Assembly (NCBI GenBank): GCA_029891385.1
Contig: CM057224.1
Coordinates: 3,410,001-3,474,000 of the forward strand
DNA length: 64,000 nucleotides
Direction of reading: 5' to 3'
Source: Erythroxylum novogranatense
Taxonomy: Eukaryota; Streptophyta; Magnoliopsida; Malpighiales; Erythroxylaceae
How positions within the stretch are numbered: position 1 is the first letter of the stretch; every line of letters begins with the position of its first letter. The notes beneath the pieces were generated by a model, which worked only from the letters and a program-made list of their open reading frames with translations, searched no databases and was not told the DNA's origin. Shown here piece by piece: positions 12,006 through 23,854 of this stretch. Both the position numbers and the translations under genes were made by a program.

Positions 12006-12482
12006 TTAAATGTTCACATTGCATTTATTCAATATTTGCTTTAGAATTCTGTCACCGGGATGTCTTAGCTTGTAATGTCGTTTTAAGAACTCTTTCCCTT
12101 TTTGTGTAAGTGACGCCATATGAACTTGAGCCACCAAAGTATGTTCAGACATTTGATACATTCCTTGGTTTGTTATTATCCGCACCAAAAGACTACCTGC
12201 CTTCTTGTCCTTCACAACACAACTATCATTAATAAAGTGAACATCTACTAGATTGTCCTTAGTGAGTTTATTGACATTCATAAGATTTTTAGTTGCAGAA
12301 GGGACTAGCAATACATCTTTAAGATGGAGTATAGATTTAGATATAGATAGGGAGGTAGAACCTATTCCAACTACATGATTTGGTTCTCCAATGCAAGTAT
12401 AGAGATGATTCTTACCTACATGATTGATATTCTCCAATTGATCAGCGTATGAAGTCACATGATAGTTTGCTTCACTGTCCAT
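12006..12482 (-). pseudogene. Copia protease and pre-integrase segment
   Basis: A 158-codon frame starts with a degenerate aspartic protease site (DSEANYHVT, where copia elements normally show DSGA), continues through LKDVLLVPSATKNLMNVNKL, which is typical of the protease C-terminal half, and ends in the pre-integrase zinc-binding block (KRHYKLRHPGDRIL). Replacement of the glycine of the DSG triad by glutamate would abolish protease activity. Continuous with the integrase downstream after a stop. Confidence 0.8.
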
Positions 12483-13513
12483 ATACTATGATGGATTGGA
12501 GATTGTTTGTGGATAAGCATAGTACCCTTCTAATGAGTTAGCATAGAAAGCTTGTAGGGCAGAGTAGTTCCCAAAAACACGTCCAAAGTTAGATTGAGGT
12601 TGAAAATTTCTGTTGAAATGATGGTAGTAGTTTGTTACAGCGTGTCCTAGTTTCTCACATAAGTGATAGTATGGCCGATTTCCATTGTTGAAGGCACCTT
12701 GATTTCCATAGTCTCCACGTCCTCGAGAACTACCACGTGATCCTCTCCAAGAACCTTGCTTGATAGTATTATTGGAGAATTGATTATTAGTCTCATCACG
12801 TTGAGCAACATTTGTGATGGTTGAATAGATAGAGTCAAGAAATGGTTGAGTTGCTCCAAACAACTTTCGAAAGCAAAGAGAGCAGATTGTGCTTCCATCC
12901 AGGTAAGGTTAGGTTAATCAACCAACTTTGCTACAATAGCATTATAGTCTGAGTCAAGACCATTTAATGTATAAAGAATGAGATCATCCATTACAACAGG
13001 AACTCCGGCTAGATGTAGTTGATCTGTGACACTTTTCATTTTGCTGATGTACTAATCCATCTTTATTGAGTTTTTACGTGTTTGATGAAGCTCCAATTTG
13101 AGCACCATAACACGTGATTTCATTGATGCACAGGTGAGATCACGAGCACCAGCCCAAAGATCACCAGTTGTGAAGCAGTTGAGTTCCAATTTTTAGGTCA
13201 TTGTATTACGTAACCAGCCAATTAGAAGTTAGTTTACAACATACCATTCTTCGAAGATTGGATTTAGAGTCATTTCTACTCCTTTAAAGATGAATCAATA
13301 GGGCGTTGAACTAGAGTCATTGATATGTGTCTCAAGGAGATTTCCTTCGATAAGTGGTAAGATAACGGATTCCCACACGAGATAGTTTCCTCTATCCAAC
13401 TTGATAGAGGTTGTTTGGTTGGAGGAATTAAACAGAGAGTATGTTTTGGAGGTGTGAGTAGTTGGGATAGAGGCAGTAGAAGATGTAGAAAACGCTACTG
13501 AAGAGGAAGCCAT
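12483..13513 (-). pseudogene. Copia gag remnant
   Basis: The start at 13513 reads MASSSVAFSTSSTASIP and then a block with KLDRGNYLVWESVILPLIEG, the conserved N-terminal motif of copia gag proteins. After frame breaks, 12863-12486 encodes a glycine/arginine-rich tract followed by a damaged CCHC zinc knuckle: the YYHLCEKLGHAVTNYYHH stretch keeps CEKLGH but lacks the first and last cysteines. Gag packages element RNA; this copy could not. The primer-binding site lies directly upstream. Confidence 0.8.
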
Positions 13514-13526
13514 TGAAAAATAAAAC

Positions 13527-13536
13527 GCTTTGATAC
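13527..13536 (-). other. Copia primer-binding site, distal half
   Basis: On the minus strand the sequence left of the inserted solo LTR joins to that right of it (16833 on) to give TTGGTATCAAAGC, one base from the initiator-methionine tRNA complement used by most plant copia elements. The second solo LTR has cut the site in two, so this is only half of it. Confidence 0.75.
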
Positions 13537-16500
13537 TATTGGCACCTCTCCCCGGTGAGTCGCGGGTCCGACGTCCTACGTGACATCTGGAGCGCGCAAC
13601 CCACGAGGGAGGAATTCCTCACCACAAAAGGCAACTCGAATCGAACTTATATTAATGTCATCCGAACAAATATTGTAAAATTCACCTTAATCTCTCGTAA
13701 TAAAATTTATCTACTTAGGGCCCAAACTTAAATCCGATTTCTCAGCTAAAATGAGAGTGCATGATTCTAGATTAAATAGAATCAAAAATCTCCTCAATCA
13801 GATCTCTATAGATCGCAAAATCGCCCAAAAACAGAATTGTATTCAATAACGTCACATCATTGACTCTCTTTCATTTTATCCGTAATTTTCAAATCAAACC
13901 CGAAAACTCTAAATTGCATAAAAGGGGTAGGAATTTTTTTTTGTGAAAACCAATGCTTCGAAAACCGAGTGAATCGGAGGCCAAACGAAAAAGTTACAAG
14001 CAAAAGAGTGAGAGGAGGACATTCAGAGATTAGGCGTGGGTAATTCTAATAAATTTAGAGACTAGGCGTGGCCACGCCTAAGAATGAAATCTGGTGTTGT
14101 AGAAAAATTTTAGAATTTACAAACATCATAACTTTTGCTTCCATACTCCAAAATTGACAAATTGGATATCAAAAGAAAGCTCAAAGGAAACTCTACAACT
14201 TCCATGAAGGATTGAAAAATTAGTTTGGTCTTTAAGGGGGTCAAAACTTGCTTCAAAGTTTCTGCCTCTAAATTTAAATTTTTCCACAAAAATGACAGAA
14301 ATTCGGAAATTCATATCTTTTACCACAAAAGTCCAAAAATGGCACATTTTACCTCAATAGAAAGATAAAGAGATGATCTACAAATTTCATGAAGGGAGCA
14401 AAAATCAATTCAGTCGTTTAAAGAGGTAAAAACACTCTCAAAGTTACTACCTATATAAAAACCAATGGAACAGTGTAATTGATCAAATGAACAGTACCTG
14501 CAATTGACCAAATGAACAGTACCTGCAATTTTCCAATCCTCATAACTTTTTACTCCTAACTCCAAAAATTTCATATTATACATCAATAGAAAGAGGGAAT
14601 AATAAGATACATTTTCTATGAAGAGTGCAAAAATCAAAGTAGACTCTAAGGGGGTGAAAAACCCTGCTAAATATACTGCCAAACCAAACTCTTGTCAACA
14701 GTAACTGTCATTTTTCAAACCTTATATCTTCTTCATCCTAAGTCCAAAAGTAGTAAATTCTATATCATTGAAAAGCTCTCAACAAGTACTACATTCTTCA
14801 AGAAGACATCCCAATTCAATTCAAGCTCTAACACGTTCTAAAACCCAAACCAAGTTTCTGCCCATTTTAAGAAAAATTAGACAACACCTCCCTTAAAAGT
14901 GCTCTAGCCAAAAATTCTTTAAGCCACAACCCAAACTCCATTACCTGCATAAAAATTCAATTTCCAATCTTCCACAACACAATCTAATCCAATTATCCCA
15001 AAGTATCAATTCCAATGGTAGCAACACACTCTTAGGATTCTACTCATTTCTCATTCTTTCTTTTTGTCAATTGTAACAATACAACCATACATTCTTAGAA
15101 AACACATACAAGATACATTTAAACTTCAAAACCCTTATATTTACATGGAAACAAGTTAATACAAAGCTTTAGAGGGTATTTTAGCCCAATTACATCCAAA
15201 ATAGCAAAAGTCGAAGTACAAACAATTCAAGTCTCCAAAATACAATCTAAAGCTTTGTTTCCTCAAATAGAACCTCAAAGGCAAAAAGCATAGGAATAAT
15301 GCCTCAATCCCGATGCAGTAACTCGATTTCTCGCTCGTCACCTATGGAGGGAAAATGGGAGGTGAGCTCGACAGCTCCGTGGGTAATAACTTAATAATCG
15401 ATAAATAAGCAAAAATCTTGTTTATTCATTTATTTCCAAAATCAATATCACATTGATAAAACCATTTCCAATTGATCAAATATTTTTACAAAATTTTATT
15501 TACAACCGAATATATCACAAAACAACATAACATATCACAAAATCACAAACAAAGTAGTTTGGGTGGATCCGAAACGGAACGTACTACATATTCCCGTGAA
15601 ACGGTCATGTGTAGCCGTGACTTATGGGAGTCCGTGAGGAGCTCCAAGGCCAATAGCGGACAGGCGAGAGAAGCTTATACTTAAACAGGTGCACCTGACT
15701 CTTATGGGACCACCACAAACCCAAAGAAAACATGTATTTCACATAATTCACACAATTCATAATCGTTAGCCTCAATTGGCCGTTACAAAATTCACTTTCA
15801 CAAAATTGGCCAAAATGGCAATCTTTTTCCGAAATCACAAATTCTAGTCTTTTTCACTTAACAAACCATTATACAAATTATTCCAACATGAGTTCACATT
15901 CAAAGGACATCACATACAAATTAAAAACATCACAAAGAATGATTTATACAAAAATCTTAAGTCATTGGAAAGCTTTAATTAGCATTTATTATAAAAACTT
16001 TAATATGCCTATTAACTCAATTATTAAGAAATCACCCACCTTAATTCCTTTAGCTTTGAGGTTGGTCAATTGGCCCTTCCTCTAACTCCAATTGTCTCAT
16101 TTCACCTTCATTAAGCATAATTTTCCCACATGAATAAGAGATAGCGAAATTGACAAAACTTAGGAACAGAAAACATGGAATTAAATCTATATAACCTTAC
16201 CCATACCTTACCTATTGGCCTCCCACGAATTTCTTCTTTTGCCTCCAATGAAGGATTAAACTCTTCCTCTTTCTCTTTCTTCTTAAAGAAACTCTTAGAA
16301 TCACTTTTCTAAACCAAGATTAGCTAAAGCCCTAACCTCTCTTCTTCTTCTTCTCCCTCTCCTTCCCTTGGCCCAAAGTCATCCTCCCTCTCTTCTCCTT
16401 GAAATTTCGTAAGTCTCTTAAAAGACTTAAGGAAAACTTGCTTCTTAACTTAACACCTAAGCCCTCAAAACTACGTAGTTTCATTTATTCCTTCCTTATA

Positions 16501-16827
16501 CATGCAATTTTCGTTTCTCCTCCTCACCATACGACAATACTTCATTTGTTTCTCTTCTTTTTATTTTAATTGCCTCTACAAAGACTAAAAGACCCTTCCT
16601 TCTTTGCCTTAAGTCTTAAAAACCTAAACAAACTTCCTAAATTACCCCTACACCATCTTATTCTTTCTAATTCTAACAATTCATCAAAACTTTAATTTTA
16701 ACTAAATCCCTTCAATTTATTTCCATTAATTAAGCACTAAAATCTCAAATTATTTTTAACTAAAAGGAAATTAGCAAACTAATCTTCAAAATAATAAAAC
16801 ATGCTTAAAGTGAATCGGGGCCCAACA
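13537..16827. mobile_element. Solo LTR (3.29 kb) inserted in the copia primer-binding site
   Basis: The insertion is bounded by the 5-bp direct repeat GATAC (13532-13536 and 16828-16832). It ends CCCAACA; its start reads TATTGG where TGTTGG would be the matching inverted repeat, so one G-to-A change has damaged the terminal TG. There is no coding capacity. At 14100-14900 there are four diverged tandem copies of a roughly 200-bp unit, and at about 14480-14530 a 25-bp unit is doubled. A GC-richer left part (13550-13620) resembles the outer part of long LTRs of plant gypsy elements. The long size suggests a Ty3/gypsy family with large LTRs, but I cannot name it. Confidence 0.8.
14100..14900. repeat. 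Four diverged tandem units inside the solo LTR
   Basis: Units begin near 14124, 14311, 14541 and 14721. Each has a CATAACTTTT-like opening, then a CTCCAAAA-like block, an ATAGAAAG-like block, a TTCATGAAG-like block and a GGGGGT-like block in the same order. The period is about 180-230 bp and the units are well diverged. Confidence 0.6.
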
Positions 16828-16837
16828 GATACCAAGT

Positions 16838-17034
16838 TAGAAAAGGCTACGTAATAAATGGAATAATTGGCACATAGAGGTGTGTGCTCACACTTTTCAT
16901 AAATATCAGCTGTAGTAACAGAATTTGTTACATGAGAGAGAGAGAGAGTAGTTTAGCCATACACGTTTATGGAATAATACAATATGTACATAAAGAATAA
17001 TAAAGAATAAAAGATTTAATCCTAAGTTTCAACA
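16838..17034 (-). repeat. Copia 5' LTR
   Basis: About 197 bp between the primer-binding site half and the outer edge at 17034 (AACA). The inner end reads TAGAAAAGG on the plus strand where a TG start is expected, so it carries a terminal mutation. It contains a (GA)n run near 16935-16949 and an AT-rich block that on the minus strand could hold the promoter. The outer ~30 bp match the 3' LTR remnant at 7426. Confidence 0.6.
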
Positions 17035-20000
17035 ATATTGACTGAAGAAAAGTCTAAATTGATCATTTAAGATGGAAATTTTAGCATATAGTTTAACAAA
17101 AATTTAACAGTGACAATTGAATCAATTTTAAAATTTGAACAACTTAATTGATGATCCTCTAGCCCCTGGGCAAAGCTCCTTGATCGATCAATTACGGACG
17201 CCTCGCCCAAATGACGATGTGGGAGTTAGAGCTACTAGGAACTTGGAGTGATGGGAACTCGATCTTTGGCGGGAGAGTCGATGATCAATCATCACCGACC
17301 AATCAAGATGAAGACTCTCACAAGGTAAGTGTCAGGTAGCTATGTAAGAACCTGAGGGATCTTGGGGTTCCAGATTTATATCCTCTAGGCTCTTGAAGTG
17401 GGATCGTAGGGGCTTAAGATTAGTCTGACTAAACCAGGATACCTAATGTAAAAAAAAGTACCATTTCAGATAAATTTTAGAAAATAACATGGTTTCGATT
17501 TTTAAAAATTTATTCAGAATAACTTCATTTTAAAAGATGTACTATCCAATCCATTGTAATCTTTAATCTTTTCGCTTTTCTGGTGCCAAGTTAGTGGAAG
17601 ATGGGCATTAAATATTAGCCCATTAAACAAAGGAATTGATTGAAGATGAATCCCACTAGACCACACAACTCTCGAGGCAAGTGCAAGTGGGCATTTCTGT
17701 TTAGTAGTAATTATGATGTTATTTATTCTTTTAAGCATGGATTGTCTTTATTTAAATATGTTATTATAACATCATTAAATTCCAAGGATTCAGAGTATAT
17801 TTTTGTTTTCAAATTAGAGAATCAAAAACTTAATCGAAATAAATACTCAAGCATACCTTCTTATATTAGAGTATTTCAATGATGATGGGATGATATATAG
17901 TAATGTAAACTAAATATAAGACAAAGCAACTTAAATATAATACAAAACTAAAATTCATAGTTAATTTAAACATGATTTGTTTTACTTTAAATTAACCAAA
18001 ATTTGAGTTTCTTCTTTTGCTAAAGCAAACGGACCTCTTTCAAAAACAAACAAAAAGGCTAGGTAGAATTGAATTGATGAGCTCCTTCTACCCCGTGCTT
18101 ATGCTTACATGTTGTTTAATGATTGTGGCCACAAGAGACACCTAAAAGTTTTCGAAGTCCTAGATCTGTACCAGTGCCAGTGCCAGTGCCCCATCAGGAC
18201 AGGAAGAGAAGACCCCAACCACAAATTTATTCAGACCCTTATTAATTTTTGCATCATCCATGCAACCTACCAAGCTCATACGTCGCACTCCAAGTACAGT
18301 GTACCCTTTTCCAAATATGGGTCAGAAGAGCAGAGGTGTCTGAACGCTCTTGAATATCAGAAATAAAGAACAAAACCTCATTGTAGCTGCACTTTTTATG
18401 ACGTATCTGATTGTTTCTCAGAACCGTACAATTACAACTCTGGACCCTGTACTTAAAGTCTCCCTTCAAGTTGTACCTTTATCCTGCTCCTTCAAATGCC
18501 AAGGGTATCTGACTCTGATTCACACACACATATTCAGGTTTATTTGATCAAACTTCACACTGCGGTGATGCATCCGAGGCCACCTTAACCCACTTAAGAA
18601 GATGACACATGGATAGCAAATTTAGGATCGAAGCTTTGGAGCCAACTCAAGAACAGGAGTTGGATCGTATAAATTTTAAGGTGGTTGATTTTATTATCAT
18701 CAATTCTGTTGGACAATGCAGGTACGGAATCCATTGCCGTTTAGCAAAAGTTCATTCTGCAGAAGTATCATGAAACTAGTCGGTAGGGCCCGAAAGCCCC
18801 ACGTAGGGACATAAGCCACTTGCTGCGTCGCTAGACCAGATGGCCAACAATCAAACTAAATTGCAGATGATGCTACAATGATCTAAAAACACTACAGAGC
18901 ATCTTACACGAAGGATTGGAATTTACCAAGATCATAATCAAATCACATGTACCAAATCCATTCCCGGCACCTTTCAAGATGCTTAGGCATTCATGTTCAT
19001 CACACGATCTCTCAACATTAAGACATCCATCTCAAGTATTTTCCACAGTTGTGATCACGTTGATCCCATTTCAAAGGATGCAACTAAGACACAAAATTAT
19101 AATTCCAGAGCAATATAGGAGAAAAAAATCAAAACTAAGACCAGGTCTCTCAAAATGTAGAAAACGGCAGTCCACATAAAAATTACCAACATACAGTACA
19201 TGCTCTTTCTTTTATCTTCCAACAAACACATTTACAGTACATTCTTGATATACACTATTTATGCAATCTCCATTTTCCAGCAGAAAACAAAGAAATCAAG
19301 ATGTATTGCTTTCTTGATATAGCATGGTTGCAAGTTAAAATATTTGGATGCAAAGAAAAGGGCAGGGAAAAGAAGGGCCGAACTAAGAAGAGGAAGATGA
19401 GAAGGATGTTGAGGATAAGAAAAGGTAAGTTTAGTACTAAGTAATGAGGGATACGGACACCGAGATTATAAACTAAAGAAGAATAAAAAGTCTATCTCTG
19501 ACGGCCGAAAATGCACAAAAAAAGCGTAACACAGATGGTCCCTAGCAGGCAAAAGTAGAAGATCATGAGATAAAAGGAGCATTTATTTTCACTGAAACGG
19601 ACTGTGAGATGAACTTGGTATCTTGCCTATACTACTTGGAAAACTAAAAGATAAAATGACGAGAAGGGCAATGGAGCAAGATAAAGAATATTGAACGGTA
19701 TTTTGTGTGCCAATCATTTGAGTTGGTACAAATAGCCTTGCCCTTTTCGGTTTTACATTTTTCCTTCATTTATATGTTATCCATAACAACATAATTCCCA
19801 TATACCTGTCCTATAGGGATCCTCCCTTCAAACCCAAAAGACAAATAAGAAAATGTTTCTGTGTTTCAATTCTAAGTTCTCATATTGAAAAATAAATAAA
19901 TAGGGTCGTACTTTTCTTTCAGAACAATGCACGTAGAGTTGAATGGTTAACGAAAAATCTAAAAGATAGTAATCACGAAAGTCCTACAGTCTCACCAAGA

Positions 20001-20929
20001 TAACTACTTTTCAAGTTTTCAATGCTCTAAAAGATGCAAATGATAGACAAATGAAATCCAGTTTGTTCTTGTTCAGTTTATAGCAAAGTAAGAAGATACT
20101 AATATCAAGTGTCAAACTAGTTTAAACTGAAAAATAACAATGATGAATGAAAAGAACTTAAAAATTGAACTTGGACATACTAAAAATTCCATCACACAAA
20201 CAAAGCGAGAAAGCCAACTCTCAATCAGTACCATATTTAGTCAAAGTGCAAGGGGAGGACAGATGGAAAGTCTGCAAAAACACAAATAATAGCAGAAACT
20301 TCCAATCGTGCACGTTAAGCAAAGTGAAGAATAGGAGTGCTGGTAATATATAGCCCATAAATTCCAATGATAAATGTTTACATAACCCATCATCAAAGAT
20401 AATAACCTCTAACTACTTATTTCCTTCATTCAAAAGAAAATGGCAAGAAAAATATGGATCATTAAACCCATATAACCAGTTATGTGTTTTCTTTTTTCTA
20501 ATGGGAAAAAAAGAGAAAAATAAACAGAACAATAGAGAAGGATTTTGTTGCAAAAACACTATTGGCGATCTAATCAACTTGTTGGTAATCCATATTATTA
20601 CGTCTATTTCTGTGCTACACGACCCCAACATCTGAAATTCTCATGTCACCAAACAGGGACAAGACACAAACCCAATGGAAGAGAAGTTGAAATTAAGTTT
20701 AGAAGAAAAGAAAATTCAAGAGTGACTTCCAAGAAATTTTTGGATGCATCTTGAGTAAATTCTGAAGTTCATCACCATCCCCCAGCCAAATGGGAAAATA
20801 AATGAAAAAGTAACGAGGGCAAATTACCCATTAGCAAGACTCCTGCATTGATGGACAAACCAAATCTTGTACATCTCATTGGCAGGGGGTCACCAATACA
20901 GGTTATGTGATGTCACCGTATCCAAATGC
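17035..20929. other. Intergenic DNA downstream of the F-box gene, no gene recognised
   Basis: A copy of the repeat unit seen at 5100-5310 lies at 17580-17720. A hexamer, (CCAGTG)3, occurs near 18170-18190. A GC-richer patch with many short direct words lies at 17150-17420 and may be an eroded repeat. The part nearest 20929 should contain the 3' UTR of the F-box gene, but I could not fix a polyadenylation site. No protein-like frame was recognised. Confidence 0.5.
17580..17720 (+). repeat. Dispersed repeat unit, second copy
   Basis: Shares with 5100-5310 the ordered blocks TTAGTGGAAGATGGG, a TTAGCCCATTAAAC-like block, a CCCACTAGAC-like block and GGCAAGTGCAA. Diverged; class unknown. Confidence 0.45.
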
Positions 20930-22207
20930 TCAGCATCCCATCACAGCGCAATTATAGACAAAGTTCCCTGACCGCTTTCTTGCAAGCAAGTTCCACTGTG
21001 GAGGACCCTCACTCGGAACCCAAGAATTTAGCTCAATAAAACCTTCCCCTGAAGTTCGAGGTCCCCCAATAACAATAAGGCGATCTCCACATGCCCTAAA
21101 TGCAAGACCCCAGCCATTCATAGAGACTGCACGTTCGGGCAACCTTCCTACAGTAAACCATGATTTTCTCTCCTTGTCATACTTTCTGACAACCATGTCA
21201 GCATAATCAGCAGCATATAATTCATTATTTACAACAGCAAGCAGAGGAGGAGCCTCAGCAGCCGCAGGCATCTCGATCTCTCTGGCACTCCGACCAGGGG
21301 ACATGTCAGGAATCTCAGTCCATTTCTTTGCTTCCAAGTCATACTCCTCTCCACATCTCAGAAGCCTTGCATCACTTCCCCCAATACCACCAATAACATA
21401 AAATTTACCATCCATAAACACTGCAGAACACATCTTCCTGGGTTTATTCATACTTGGCAATGGTTCCCAAGTTTGCATCTCAGAATTATACATCTCTGCA
21501 GAGCTCAGTATATTTCCCTGAGAATCACAACCCCCAGCTAAAATGGCTATCTCCCCAAGACTGGCAGACCCAAACAAGCATCTGGGTGCATTCATCCTTC
21601 TCCCAGAAGACCAAGAATTAGTCAAAATGCTATACCTATAAATAACATGGGACATCACCTCCTTCCCAAATACAAGGAGCTCAGTGCCCACAGCCAAGGA
21701 CTCCTTATCTGAACACATGAAACATTCATTGGAAGTCATCCTAGGCAAATGCATCCACCTCCGGGAGATGGGATCAAAGGCCTCCCATTCAAGCAGTTGG
21801 CATGAAAAATACACCCAATGTTCGATTACACCACGTTGCCTCCTTAGTTTGTATATCTCGCCATTCCTAACTAATGACCGGAAACTCCTATTTAGGGATG
21901 CTATGGACCCATAATCCGACCGTGAGCAGCGAATGAGGCAGTTAATGGACATGTCTCTGCCAATGGCATCAATCAAGGGATCTGAATCAGAAGTTTGCCC
22001 TGCTTGATCATTGTCAGATTGCTCGCATGTGGTTTCACAAGAATCTGATAGCTTAAGGGATTTACTCTCTCGATAACCATCCTCGGATTTGTCTAACGGA
22101 TGCTTGCCTCGTTGGTAAGACATCAAAAACCACTGGGATTCAGGTTGGCAGCAATTACCAAACACCCTTGAAACCAGACACGAGTCACAGGACCGACCCT
22201 CCAACAT
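20930..22207 (-). CDS. F-box/kelch-repeat protein (SKIP11-like group)
   Basis: A single uninterrupted 425-codon frame starting MLEGRSCDSCLVSRVF, an N-terminus typical of the plant F-box/kelch group that includes SKIP11. Residues about 78-122 form the F-box (IGRDMSINCLIRCSRSDYG and on), which binds the SKP1/ASK adaptor of SCF ubiquitin ligases. Residues about 165-410 form five kelch-type blades with the usual GG pairs (for example ILAGG at 222-226, VIGGIGG at 271-277, VIGG at 379-382) and spaced W residues; this propeller would bind the substrate. Length and architecture are normal for the group and no break is seen. The N-terminal 60 residues are serine-rich. Function as a ubiquitin-ligase substrate receptor is inferred from the family; the substrate is unknown. 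Adjacent position to CYP23 points to the At1g26930-type member. Confidence 0.95.
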   Translation of the reverse strand: MLEGRSCDSCLVSRVFGNCCQPESQWFLMSYQRGKHPLDKSEDGYRESKSLKLSDSCETTCEQSDNDQAGQTSDSDPLIDAIGRDMSINCLIRCSRSDYGSIASLNRSFRSLVRNGEIYKLRRQRGVIEHWVYFSCQLLEWEAFDPISRRWMHLPRMTSNECFMCSDKESLAVGTELLVFGKEVMSHVIYRYSILTNSWSSGRRMNAPRCLFGSASLGEIAILAGGCDSQGNILSSAEMYNSEMQTWEPLPSMNKPRKMCSAVFMDGKFYVIGGIGGSDARLLRCGEEYDLEAKKWTEIPDMSPGRSAREIEMPAAAEAPPLLAVVNNELYAADYADMVVRKYDKERKSWFTVGRLPERAVSMNGWGLAFRACGDRLIVIGGPRTSGEGFIELNSWVPSEGPPQWNLLARKRSGNFVYNCAVMGC

Positions 22208-23125
22208 TTCTCTATACTTTCGCCGGGTAAAAGCGATTAATCACCAGCCCAAATCCTGCTCTTGCATTTGTATTCAGAGCGTAGCAAAACGGACAAAAGC
22301 AAGCACTGAAACCGCACAACAAAAGCATCGCAAATACAGGGGGAAAAAAAAAACCATATCAGCCAGAATTTAACCGAAATTTCCTGCAAAGCTAATTGAC
22401 TTTCTAATTTCTATCCAAAACAGAGTAAAGGAGAAAACTTTTGCGCGGTGAAAATTGATTCCGGGAAACCCAGAAACCCCAAATGAGAACTTTTGAAGGC
22501 TTTGCTACAAATCTAGAGAATAACCCAAAAAAATAAAGAAGAAAGCCCAAAATAATGTATTTGCTGAAGATTGTTTTGATAATCGATTATTTTTGTCATA
22601 ATTTGAAACCACTTCAATGATCTGAATCCAAATGAAACAAAAGATTCAGATAAAACCGAAGCCCAAAAGAGAAAACCAAATCAAATCAAATCTGCACTTC
22701 TCTTTATCTACCTGGAGATGGTCAAAACCCAACATAGCAAATTTTTTAAAGCAGAAAAAATCAAAAACAGAGTTGAAATGATAATTCAGACAAGGGTAAG
22801 TTATGAGTAAACACGGCAGATCTCAAGAACCCAGTACAAAGAATAAATCAGAAACTATGAACAAACAAAAATCTAACACTTCGAAGACAACCAATGACCT
22901 CAATTTGGATCTGTTTGTAGATTTTGGTTACACGGACAGAAACAACAAAAACAAAAAAAAAACAGAGAAACTTTGAGATAACTCAAAAAACAAAAGGAGA
23001 AAATTACAATGCAAGGGGGGAGAGAGAGAAGCAGAGAGACTTACAGATTGGATAATAAGAGGAAGGACTTGAATGGGAGTTTAGAGAAAACAAAAAAGGT
23101 AAAAAACTCGTACGTGCTCCCTGTT
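22208..23125 (-). other. 5' UTR of the F-box/kelch gene with an intron
   Basis: Upstream of the ATG no coding frame continues. On the minus strand a GTAAGT donor lies with its GT at 23044-23043, preceded by a short leader exon (about 23045-23120). The intron would run to an AG close to the ATG; candidates are the AG after GCGGTTTC near 22306 and one after AAGAGC near 22252, and I cannot choose between them. A leader intron is common in this gene group. Confidence 0.6.
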
Positions 23126-23147
23126 TAAGCTGTTCGCGCTTCATAGT

Positions 23148-23154
23148 TATATAT
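23148..23154 (-). promoter_or_regulatory. TATA box of the F-box/kelch gene
   Basis: TATATAA on the minus strand, about 100 bp upstream of the leader exon's donor site, which predicts transcription starting near 23117-23123. A pyrimidine-rich stretch (CTCCCTCTCTCACACAC on the plus strand, 23164-23180) lies just upstream, a common feature of plant promoters. Confidence 0.55.
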
Positions 23155-23854
23155 TATCAACTGCATCTCCCTCTCTCACACACACAAATACACAAACCCA
23201 AACACAGACTCCGTTTTCCTTTTTTGTTATTAATCGTCTGGTCCTTCGGTTGCTCTCTCGTCTCTTTGATTTCGGGTCTGAAGAGCCAATCAACCAAATC
23301 TTTTTAGAGGTACCCTTTCTGTCTCTCTCTTTTATTTTTATAATCAAATAAAAACTTTTGATTAATAATTAATTAATAAGTTCATTTTCCTTAATTTTCT
23401 CTTTTATCGTTTTATTCTTGCGAGGTTGTGACGGAGGAGAAGAGGAGGCGTTCGTGGTGGCGATGCGGTGGTGCGTGGTGACTGTGGGCCCTCTGGAAAT
23501 TGAGCAAACTTTCTTAAGTGACCGGTTACCGGCTGCAACTGTATCACCACGTGGGTTGACTCTGAAGTGAAGAACCGAAACCGACCATTATCGTATTAAT
23601 TACTGTATTATTCACTCCTCTATCCTTTCTTTTTCTTTTTATTTTTAGAACGATAAAATACAAAAGTACATTAATAAAACACAAACTTAAACTCTTTGGT
23701 AATAAATCTAATCTAAGATATGGAAAAAAACCATTTAACCGTTAAGCCAAATGTTTTGTATAAAATAAGGTAATGTATGATAATATTTTAATTAAATAAA
23801 ATTAGGGTCTAAATGAATTTGAACAGATAGATTTAATTAAAATATATACTAAAA

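Larger units (their letters stand above)
7379..17034 (-). mobile_element. Decayed Ty1/copia LTR retrotransposon, split by two solo LTRs
   Basis: A minus-strand copia element carries gag, protease, integrase, reverse transcriptase and RNase H in the copia order, read from 13513 down to 7414. The 5' LTR is about 16838-17034. The 3' end has a purine tract (GAGGGGGAA on the minus strand, about 7427-7435) followed by a short LTR remnant ending at 7426 that matches about 24 of 29 terminal bases of the 5' LTR. Taking out the two inserted solo LTRs and their duplicated target bases leaves about 4.5 kb, normal for a compact copia element. Every coding domain carries stops or frameshifts, so it is dead. 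The rest of the 3' LTR and the target duplication could not be identified. Confidence 0.85.

Noticed and set aside
13541..16090. Small proteins in the 13.5-16.1 kb interval
   Set aside because: They fall in a non-coding solo LTR with tandem units; the frames are chance.
21684..21914. Plus-strand open frame opposite the F-box/kelch gene
   Set aside because: Shadow frame of a well-supported protein on the other strand.
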